From Paracoccus homiensis (lineage in GTDB: Bacteria; Pseudomonadota; Alphaproteobacteria; Rhodobacterales; Rhodobacteraceae): a DNA stretch of 64,000 nt. Positions 57,111-64,000 of the stretch are shown piece by piece. The DNA is taken from contig NZ_FOHO01000014.1 of the NCBI RefSeq assembly GCF_900111675.1, positions 1 through 64,000 of the forward strand, read 5' to 3'. The notes under the pieces were generated by a model. The model made no database searches and had not been told where the DNA came from. It saw only the letters and a list, made by a program, of their open reading frames with translations. Position 1 is the first letter of the stretch, and each line of letters starts with the position of its first letter. Made by a program: the position numbers and the translations under genes.

Positions 57111-58667
57111 ATGGATCTTCTGGAAGACGCGCCGGGCAGCAATGCCCATGAATTCACGGTGTCCGAGCTTTCGGGCGCGGTCAAGCGCAGCATCGAGGAC
57201 CAGTTCGGCCGCGTCCGCGTGCGCGGCGAGATCGGGCGCGTGTCGCGGCCCGGATCGGGTCATCTGTATTTCGATCTGAAGGATGACCGGTCGGTTCTGG
57301 CGGCGGTGACGTGGAAAGGGCAGGCCGCGCGACTGACCCAGCGCCCCGAAGAGGGGATGGAGGTGATCGCCACCGGACGCATGACCACCTTTCCGGGGCA
57401 GTCGAAATATCAGCTGATCGTCGATCAGATCGAACCTGCGGGCGCGGGTGCATTGATGGCGATGCTGGAAAAGCGCCGCAAGGCGCTGGCGGCCGAGGGG
57501 CTGTTCGATCAGGATCGCAAGCGGCCCTTGCCGTTCCTGCCGCGCGTCATCGGGGTCGTCACCTCGCCATCGGGGGCGGTCATCCGCGACATTCTGCATC
57601 GGTTGCGCGACCGTTTTCCGACCCATGTGCTGATCTGGCCCGTGGCCGTGCAGGGCGAGGCCTGTGCCCCGCAGGTGGCCAACGCGATCCGGGGGTTCAA
57701 TGCGCTGGACGGGCAGGGTCCGGTGCCGCGCCCCGACCTGATCATCGTGGCGCGCGGGGGCGGCAGCCTTGAGGATCTTTGGGGTTTCAACGAAGAAATC
57801 GTGGTTCGTGCCGCTGCTGACAGTGCGATCCCGCTGATCTCGGCGGTGGGGCATGAAACCGATACGACGCTGATCGATTTCGCTTCGGACCGGCGGGCGC
57901 CGACGCCGACGGCGGCCGCGGAAATCGCCGTGCCGGTGCGGTCGGACCTGTCCGCGCGACTGGCCGAATCTGCCGCCCGCATGACCCGTGCCAGCACCCA
58001 GCGCATCGACCGGCCCCGTCAACGGCTGCGCGATCTGGCCCGCGCGATGGGGCGTCCCGGCGTGCTGGTCGAAGGCCCGCGTCAGCGGTTGGACCTGTGG
58101 GGCGCAAGGCTGGACCCGGCGCTGCGCGGGTTGGTGCGCAGCAGGCGGCAGGATCTGGCCTCGCGCCCGATGCCCGCCGCTACGCTGCGGCAGTTCATGT
58201 CGGCCAAGCGCCACGGGCTGGAACGGGTTCTGGCGCGGCTGGATGGCGGGCTGGACCGACGCATGGATCGCCGCCGCGACCGTCTGGGTCAGTTGCAGGA
58301 ACGGCTGGACAATTCGCTGCGCCGCACCGTCGCGGTGACCGGTCGCGCGATCACCACCCAATCCGAGCGGCTGGCAGGGCTGTCGCAGCGCCTGGATCAG
58401 GGGATGTCCCGCCTGATCGACGCGCGCAAGGCCGAGGTCGCGCGCATCGATCGGCTGCGCGCCGGGCTGGGGTATCGCGAGACGCTGAAACGCGGCTATG
58501 CGGTCGTGCGCCACGGCAGCGGGCTTGTGACCTCGGCCGAAGAGGCAAGACGCCATCCCCGGATCGAGCTGGAATTCCACGACGGAACCTTGCCTGCCCG
58601 CCCGGAAGGCACCCCGCCCAAAAGCACGCGCAAATCCCCCGACCCGCAGCAGAAAAAGCTGCTGTAG
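57111..58667 (+). CDS. xseA: Exodeoxyribonuclease VII large subunit
   Basis: The 518-residue subunit degrades single-stranded DNA with XseB. The N-terminal OB fold (about 15-110) starts FTVSELSGAVKRSIEDQFG; the catalytic domain holds GVVTSPSGAVIRDI, VARGGGSLEDLWGFN and AVGHETDTTLIDF. A long coiled coil (about 280-440) precedes the conserved GYRETLKRGYAVV. xseB is not adjacent. Confidence 0.96.
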   Translation: MDLLEDAPGSNAHEFTVSELSGAVKRSIEDQFGRVRVRGEIGRVSRPGSGHLYFDLKDDRSVLAAVTWKGQAARLTQRPEEGMEVIATGRMTTFPGQSKYQLIVDQIEPAGAGALMAMLEKRRKALAAEGLFDQDRKRPLPFLPRVIGVVTSPSGAVIRDILHRLRDRFPTHVLIWPVAVQGEACAPQVANAIRGFNALDGQGPVPRPDLIIVARGGGSLEDLWGFNEEIVVRAAADSAIPLISAVGHETDTTLIDFASDRRAPTPTAAAEIAVPVRSDLSARLAESAARMTRASTQRIDRPRQRLRDLARAMGRPGVLVEGPRQRLDLWGARLDPALRGLVRSRRQDLASRPMPAATLRQFMSAKRHGLERVLARLDGGLDRRMDRRRDRLGQLQERLDNSLRRTVAVTGRAITTQSERLAGLSQRLDQGMSRLIDARKAEVARIDRLRAGLGYRETLKRGYAVVRHGSGLVTSAEEARRHPRIELEFHDGTLPARPEGTPPKSTRKSPDPQQKKLL

Positions 58668-58797
58668 CTATCAAATGTTGAGTCAAGCGGTTGTGAAACA
58701 AGGTGAGCGAACCTAGTTACCCGCCTGAACGCGGCTCTTCGAAAGGCTCGAAGTCTGCGGAATTCGATGGGACATTGGCGATTTCAAGGCTTCGGGC

Positions 58798-60006
58798 ATG
58801 AGTACACAATCTCGGATTTTGGTGGCTGCCTCGATCATGGGCGCGGTCTTTGCGGCGGGTACGGCGCTTGCCCAGCAAGGCGGCGAAGCCCCGCCGCCTG
58901 CGGTCACGGTCGTGACGCTGCAGCCGCAGGATGTGACGCTGACTTCGAAGTTGCCCGGTCGCGTCGTTGCCAGCGCCGAGGCCGAGATCAAGCCGCAGGT
59001 CACCGGGATCGTGACCGAGCGTCTGTTCAGCGAAGGCAGCCATGTCTCGGAAGGCGATCCGCTGTATCGGATCGACCCGCGCACCTATCAGGCCTCGGTG
59101 GCGCAGGCCGAGGCGTCGCTGGCACAGGCACAGGCGCAGGCCGATGCCGCCAGCCGCGAGGCCGACCGCATTGCCGCGCTGCGCGACCGTTCGGTCGTCA
59201 GTGAACAGTCGCAGGATACCGCCATTGCCGATCGCGACGCCGCCCTCGCCGCCGTTCAGGCCGCCGAGGCGCAGTTGCAGGCCGCCCAGATCAACCTGAA
59301 CTACACCACGATCACCGCGCCGCTGGATGGCGTGATCGGTCTTGCGCAGACCTCGGCGGGGGCGCTGGTTTCGGCCAATCAGGCAACCCCGCTGGCCACT
59401 ATCCGCAGCATCGATTCGGTCTATGTCGATGTGACCCAATCCGCCGCCGATATCGTCCGCTGGCAGCGGCAGGGCGCCGAAGGGGGCCTGTCGCGCGACG
59501 CCGACCGGACCGTGACGCTGGAACTGGCCGATGGCAGTCAATACGACCACGAAGGCTCGCTGACCGCTGCCGAACCCCAGGTGAATGAAACCACCGGCGT
59601 GGTGACGCTGCGGATGGAATTCGACAATCCCGAAGGTCTGCTGCTGCCCGGCATGTATGTGCTGGTCGAGATGCCGCAGGCGCAGCTGCCCGATGCCATC
59701 CTTGCCCCGCAGGAAGGCGTGACCCGCGACCGCCGTGGCCGCCCGGTCGCCATGGTCGCGAATGCCGACAACGTCATCGAGGAACGTCAGCTGGATATCA
59801 TTCAGGATCTGGGCAATCAGTGGGTTGTTCGCGACGGCCTTCAGCCCGGCGACCGCATTGTGGTCGAGGGGCTGCAAAAGATCGGCAGCGGCATGACCGT
59901 CACCCCCGAGGAACGTCAGTCCGATGACGCGGCCGAACCTGATGCGGCCCAGCCCGAAGACGGCGATGCGGCCCCCGAGGGCGAGACAACCGAAGCTGGC
60001 AACTGA
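58798..60006 (+). CDS. RND efflux periplasmic adaptor (membrane fusion protein)
   Basis: The 402-residue adaptor has a signal peptide (ILVAASIMGAVFAAGTALAQ), a lipoyl/beta-barrel start (KLPGRVVASAEAEIKPQVTG), a helical hairpin (about 95-160, QAEASLAQAQAQAD) and the AcrA-type ITAPLDGVIGLAQTSAGALV segment. There is no lipobox Cys, so it is probably not lipidated. It bridges the pump at 60037 to an outer-membrane channel that is not encoded here. The C-terminal tail is acidic. Confidence 0.93.
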   Translation: MSTQSRILVAASIMGAVFAAGTALAQQGGEAPPPAVTVVTLQPQDVTLTSKLPGRVVASAEAEIKPQVTGIVTERLFSEGSHVSEGDPLYRIDPRTYQASVAQAEASLAQAQAQADAASREADRIAALRDRSVVSEQSQDTAIADRDAALAAVQAAEAQLQAAQINLNYTTITAPLDGVIGLAQTSAGALVSANQATPLATIRSIDSVYVDVTQSAADIVRWQRQGAEGGLSRDADRTVTLELADGSQYDHEGSLTAAEPQVNETTGVVTLRMEFDNPEGLLLPGMYVLVEMPQAQLPDAILAPQEGVTRDRRGRPVAMVANADNVIEERQLDIIQDLGNQWVVRDGLQPGDRIVVEGLQKIGSGMTVTPEERQSDDAAEPDAAQPEDGDAAPEGETTEAGN

Positions 60007-60036
60007 CGCCGCCCAGGATCAGAGCGAGATAACCCC

Positions 60037-63000
60037 ATGGCCCGTTTCTTTATCGATCGTCCCGTCTTTGCCTGGGTGATCTCGATCATCATCATGGGGA
60101 TCGGCCTGCTGTCGATCCTGACCCTGCCGGTGGCGCAGTATCCGCAGATCGCGCCGCCTTCGGTGTCGATCAACGCATCCTATCCGGGGGCCTCGGCGGA
60201 AACCGTGTCGAACACCGTCACGCAGGTCATCGAACAGCAGATGACCGGCCTGGACGGGATGCGGTACATGTCCTCCAGCTCGACCTCGGCGGGGACCTCC
60301 AGCACGACCCTGACCTTTGAGACCGGCACCGATGTCGATATCGCGCAGGTGCAGGTTCAGAACAAGCTGTCACAGGCGACATCGCTGCTGCCCGAGGCCG
60401 TGCAGCGTCAGGGCGTCACGGTCGAGAAATCCTCGGCCGGGTTCCTGATGGTGATCGGCCTGATCGGTGACGAGAATTACGACCAGACCGACCTTGCCGA
60501 TTACATGGTGTCGAACCTCGTCGACGATCTGAGCCGGGTCGAAGGCATCGGCAGCGTTCAGGTTTTTGGCGCGCAATATGCGATGCGCATCTGGCTGGAT
60601 CCATCCAAGCTTGCGGCGTATGAATTGGCCCCGTCCGATATCGTGGCGGCGGTTTCGGCCCAGAACACGCAGATTTCGGCAGGTGCGTTCGGCGGCAAGC
60701 CCGCACCCGAAGGCCAGCAGCTGAATGCGACGGTGACCGCGCAATCGCTGTTGTCGACGCCCGCGGATTTCCGCCAGATCGTGCTGCGCGCCGAAGAGGA
60801 TGGCGGGCTGGTCCTGTTGCAGGATGTGGCGCGGGTCGAGATCGGCGCCGAAAGCTATGGCGCGGAATCCACGTATAACGGACGCCCGGCATCGGGTATG
60901 GCGCTAAGCCTTGCACCGGGCGCGAATGCGCTGGACACCGCCGAGGCCGTGAAGGAACGGATGGAGGAATTCGCAGAATTCTTCCCCGAGGGTGTCGAAT
61001 ACGTGATCCCCTATGACACCACCCCCTTCGTTGAGATCTCGATCGAAGAGGTGGTCCACACCCTGATCGAGGCCATCGTCCTGGTCTTTGTGGTGATGTA
61101 TATCTTCCTGCAGAACTGGCGCGCGACTCTGATTCCGACGCTGGCGGTTCCGATCGTGCTGTTGGGCACGTTCGGGATCATGGCGGCCTTTGGATTCACC
61201 ATCAACACGCTGACCATGCTGGCCATGGTTCTGGCCATCGGTCTGCTGGTCGATGACGCGATCGTGGTGGTCGAGAATGTCGAACGCATCATGGAGGAAG
61301 AGGGGCTTTCCCCGCGCGAGGCGACACGCAAATCCATGGGGCAGATCACCGGCGCATTGGTGGGCATCGCACTGGTCCTGTCGGCCGTGTTCGTGCCGAT
61401 GGCCTTCTTTGCGGGCTCGACCGGGGTGATCTATCAGCAGTTCTCGATTACCATCGTCTCGGCCATGGCGCTGTCGGTGCTGGTGGCCCTGACGCTGACG
61501 CCGGCACTCTGTGCGCAGTTGCTGAAGCAGACGCATGGCGAGAAGCGCGGCTTCTTCGGTCTGTTCAACCGCAATTTCGACCGTACCACGCGCGGCTATA
61601 CCGGTGCGGTGAACTGGCTGGTGCGGCGTCCGCTGCGCACGCTGGCGGTCTATGTCGGTCTGGGGGCGGTGATGGTCCTGCTGTTTGCCCGCACGCCCGA
61701 GGGTTTCCTGCCCGACGAGGATCAGGGCATCATGTTCGTTCTGATCCAGGGCCCCACCGGCGCCACGTTCGAGCGCACGAATGAGGTGATCGATCAGGTC
61801 GAGAATTACTTCCTTGAACAGGAAGGCGAACTGGTCGAATCCGTGTTTGGCGTGTCCGGGTTCAGCTTTTCGGGGCAGGGGCAGAATGTCGGTCTTGCCT
61901 TCGTGCGGTTGAAGGACTGGGACGAACGCACCGATCCGTCGCAGGGGGTGCAGGCCATGGCCGGTCGGGCCTTCGGGGCCTTCAGCCAGATCCGCGACGC
62001 GATGGTCTTTCCGGTCGTGCCGCCCTCGGTGATCGAGCTTGGCAACGTTTCGGGCTTTGACTTCTACCTGCAGGCACGCGGTGGGCAAAGCCATGAACAG
62101 CTGCTGGAAGCCCGCAACCAGATGCTGGGCATGGCGACGCAAAGCGATCTGATCGCGCAGGTCCGGCCATCCGGTCTGGAAGACGCGGCGCAGTTCAATC
62201 TGGATATCGACTGGCGCAAGGCCGGCGCGATGGGCGTCACGGCGACCGATGTGGCCAATCTGTTGCAGACCGCGTGGACCGGCGCCTATGTCAACGACTT
62301 CATCGACCGGGGACGGATCAAGAAGGTCTATGTGCAGGGCGAGGCGGATTCGCGCGCGACCCCCAGCGATCTGGAAAAATGGCGGGTGCGCAATTCGGCC
62401 GGCGGGCTGGTTCCGTTTTCCAACTTCGCGGAAGGCGATTGGACCTACGGGCCGCAGGGTCTGAACCGCTATAACGGCGTGCCCTCGATGCAGATTCAGG
62501 GCAGCCCGGTGCCGGGTGTCAGCTCTGGCGCGGGCATGGCCGAGATCGAGCGTCTGGCCGAACAATTGCCTCCGGGCTTCGACGTGGCCTGGACCGGGCT
62601 GTCGCTTGAGGAACGCGATTCCGGTTCGCAGACAACGATGCTGTATGCCCTGTCGCTGGCCGCAGTGTTCCTGTGCCTTGCGGCGCTATACGAAAGCTGG
62701 TCGATCCCCTTCGCGGTCATCCTGGTCATGCCGATCGGCGTGTTGGGCGCATTGCTGGGGGCCACGCTGGGGCAGTTCGACAACGGCGTTTTCTTTCAGG
62801 TGGGTCTGCTGACCGTGATCGGCCTGACGGGCAAGAACGCGATCCTGATCGTGGAATTCGCGCGCGAACAATCCGAACAGGGCGTGCCGCTTTACAAGGC
62901 CGTGGTCGAGGCCGCGCGACAGCGTTTCCGCCCGATCATCATGACCTCGATCGCGTTTTCGCTGGGGGTGCTGCCGCTGGTCCTGTCCAGCGGGGCGGGT

Positions 63001-63159
63001 TCGAACGGGCGGAACGCCATCGGCGCGACGGTGCTGGGCGGGACGCTGGCCGCGACGGCCTTCGGCATCCTGTTCGCGCCGCTGTTCTATGTGATCCTGC
63101 GCCGCCTGCTGGGCCGCAAGGACCAGCTGGACGAGGCGCAACCGACCACAGCCGGTTGA
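60037..63159 (+). CDS. RND multidrug efflux transporter permease (HAE1 type)
   Basis: The 1,040-residue proton-driven pump has 12 TM helices and two large periplasmic loops. It starts MARFFIDRPVFAWVISIIIM as HAE1 pumps do. Proton relay residues are the Asp pair in LLVDDAIVVVENVE (TM4) and the Lys in GLTGKNAILIVEFA (TM10). It follows the adaptor by 30 bases. Substrates are not predictable, but AcrB/MexB homology suggests lipophilic drugs. Confidence 0.96.
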   Translation: MARFFIDRPVFAWVISIIIMGIGLLSILTLPVAQYPQIAPPSVSINASYPGASAETVSNTVTQVIEQQMTGLDGMRYMSSSSTSAGTSSTTLTFETGTDVDIAQVQVQNKLSQATSLLPEAVQRQGVTVEKSSAGFLMVIGLIGDENYDQTDLADYMVSNLVDDLSRVEGIGSVQVFGAQYAMRIWLDPSKLAAYELAPSDIVAAVSAQNTQISAGAFGGKPAPEGQQLNATVTAQSLLSTPADFRQIVLRAEEDGGLVLLQDVARVEIGAESYGAESTYNGRPASGMALSLAPGANALDTAEAVKERMEEFAEFFPEGVEYVIPYDTTPFVEISIEEVVHTLIEAIVLVFVVMYIFLQNWRATLIPTLAVPIVLLGTFGIMAAFGFTINTLTMLAMVLAIGLLVDDAIVVVENVERIMEEEGLSPREATRKSMGQITGALVGIALVLSAVFVPMAFFAGSTGVIYQQFSITIVSAMALSVLVALTLTPALCAQLLKQTHGEKRGFFGLFNRNFDRTTRGYTGAVNWLVRRPLRTLAVYVGLGAVMVLLFARTPEGFLPDEDQGIMFVLIQGPTGATFERTNEVIDQVENYFLEQEGELVESVFGVSGFSFSGQGQNVGLAFVRLKDWDERTDPSQGVQAMAGRAFGAFSQIRDAMVFPVVPPSVIELGNVSGFDFYLQARGGQSHEQLLEARNQMLGMATQSDLIAQVRPSGLEDAAQFNLDIDWRKAGAMGVTATDVANLLQTAWTGAYVNDFIDRGRIKKVYVQGEADSRATPSDLEKWRVRNSAGGLVPFSNFAEGDWTYGPQGLNRYNGVPSMQIQGSPVPGVSSGAGMAEIERLAEQLPPGFDVAWTGLSLEERDSGSQTTMLYALSLAAVFLCLAALYESWSIPFAVILVMPIGVLGALLGATLGQFDNGVFFQVGLLTVIGLTGKNAILIVEFAREQSEQGVPLYKAVVEAARQRFRPIIMTSIAFSLGVLPLVLSSGAGSNGRNAIGATVLGGTLAATAFGILFAPLFYVILRRLLGRKDQLDEAQPTTAG

Positions 63160-63210
63160 CGACGACATGATCTCGGCGCTTCATGCCCCGCCAAAGGGCA
63201 GGAGGCGCCG

Positions 63211-64000
63211 ATGATCGACAAGCTGGAAATGTTCCTGGCCGTCGCCAAGGAAGGGCATTTCGGACGCGCGGCGCAATCGCTGGGAATTACCCAGCCCACG
63301 CTGTCGGCGGGCATCAAGAATTTGGAAGAACAACTGGGCGTGCTGCTGATCTTTCGCGGCTCGCGCTATGGCGGCCTGACACCCGAGGGGCAGTCGGCGC
63401 TGATCTGGGCGCGGCGGATCGTCGGAGATACGCGGCAATTGCGCGACGAGATGCGGACCCGCCGTCACGGCCTGTCGGGGCGGTTGCGGATCGCGGTCAT
63501 TCCCACCGCGCTGACATGGGCGGCCAGGATCAGCGCACGTTTCGGACGTGCCCACCCCAATGTCGGCTTCACGATCCTGTCGCGCACCTCGGTCGAGATC
63601 CTGCAGATGATCGACGACCTGCAGATTGATGCCGGGATTTCCTATCTGGACAATGAACCCCTGGGCAAGGTTTCAACCGTGCCGCTTTATGATGAACGCT
63701 ATATGCTGGTTTGCGAGGCGGGCAGCGATCTGGCCGCGCAGGGGCGGGCCAGCTGGGCTGATCTGGACGGCCAGCGGCTGTGCTTGCTGACATCCGACAT
63801 GCAGAACCGGCGGATCATCAACCGCAATCTGGCCGAGGCCGGAGTAACGCCGCAGGCGACGGTCGAAAGCAGTTCGACCGTGGTTCTGGTCTCGCATGTG
63901 CTGGAAGGGGGCTGGGTGACGATCCTGCCCGAGGACATCGCGGGTTTTCTGGCGCAGGGCAAACCCGTGTCGCTGATCCCGCTGGATCAGCCCGAAACCA
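63211..64000 (+). CDS. LysR-family transcriptional regulator (partial, 3' end outside window)
   Basis: The first 263 residues are present. The N-terminal helix-turn-helix reads MFLAVAKEGHFGRAAQSLG, then ITQPTLSAGIKNLEEQLGV, then a LysR substrate domain from about residue 90. AGGAGG lies 5 bases before ATG 63211. The style (HFGRAA, SAGIKNLE, RGSRYGGLTPEG) recalls LysR regulators found next to NAD-dependent formate dehydrogenase (fds) genes in Rhodobacteraceae; the downstream genes are outside the window. A role in controlling the upstream pump is also possible. Confidence 0.93.
   Translation, partial: MIDKLEMFLAVAKEGHFGRAAQSLGITQPTLSAGIKNLEEQLGVLLIFRGSRYGGLTPEGQSALIWARRIVGDTRQLRDEMRTRRHGLSGRLRIAVIPTALTWAARISARFGRAHPNVGFTILSRTSVEILQMIDDLQIDAGISYLDNEPLGKVSTVPLYDERYMLVCEAGSDLAAQGRASWADLDGQRLCLLTSDMQNRRIINRNLAEAGVTPQATVESSSTVVLVSHVLEGGWVTILPEDIAGFLAQGKPVSLIPLDQPET

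Noticed and set aside
60904..62565. 553-codon minus-strand frame opposite the RND permease
   Set aside because: Shadow of the permease; composition is His/Gln/Arg-rich without hydrophobic organisation.

Overview
The window reads as chromosomal DNA of a GC-rich alphaproteobacterium of the Rhodobacteraceae, most likely Paracoccus or a close relative. Three things point this way: a trgA-trgB-cysK tellurite-resistance locus, an F1-only atpHAGDC operon with no F0 genes beside it, and the gene neighbourhoods fabZ-lpxA-lpxI-lpxB, MoxR-DUF58-DUF4159 and gyrA-dsbB. The genus is inferred from gene content and protein style only.

Positions 1 to about 8,770 are accessory DNA. They hold a 3' fragment of an IS5-family element, then two convergent genes for exported proteins that share a C-terminal domain; the minus-strand gene is split by an in-frame amber codon. 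Next is a complete IS5-family element (4842-5895) without a target duplication, with a 5'-truncated gene on each side; the right-hand remnant is AT-rich and keeps a PD-(D/E)XK-like nuclease signature. A translationally coupled pair follows: a Gp37/Gp68 (DUF5131) three-Cys protein and its partner TcmP. The region ends at the 3' side of a tRNA-Ser(CGA) gene, a typical island boundary. This is the least explained part of the window and the best place to look for a new system.

From 8.9 kb onward the content is core genome. 8.9-14.5 kb: trgA, trgB, cysK and a large MscS-type channel. 14.6-21.5 kb: AI-2E family transporter, gyrA, dsbB-like gene, YqaA-like membrane protein, zinc metallopeptidase, Coq10/RatA-like protein. 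21.5-24.8 kb: ahcY-metK (S-adenosylmethionine cycle) with a possible pseudoknot leader, and a TetR regulator. 25.2-28.6 kb: typA, a 24-residue membrane peptide, hydroxypyruvate isomerase-like and DUF1285 genes. 28.6-35.4 kb: a four-gene coupled MoxR/DUF58/BatA-DUF4159/membrane-protein operon. 35.5-38.7 kb: lipid A genes. 38.7-46.2 kb: ridA, TSUP permease, tRNA-Gly(CCC), trigger factor, DUF1489, clpA, gloB, a methyltransferase. 47.3-52.2 kb: the F1 ATP synthase operon, followed by an H-type lectin gene. 52.6-58.7 kb: hydrolase, isomerase, prs, GNAT, purD, xseA. 58.8-64 kb: an RND efflux pair and the start of a LysR regulator cut by the window edge.

Several very long antisense reading frames, up to 1,549 codons opposite the atp genes, are artefacts of GC-rich codon usage and are not annotated.
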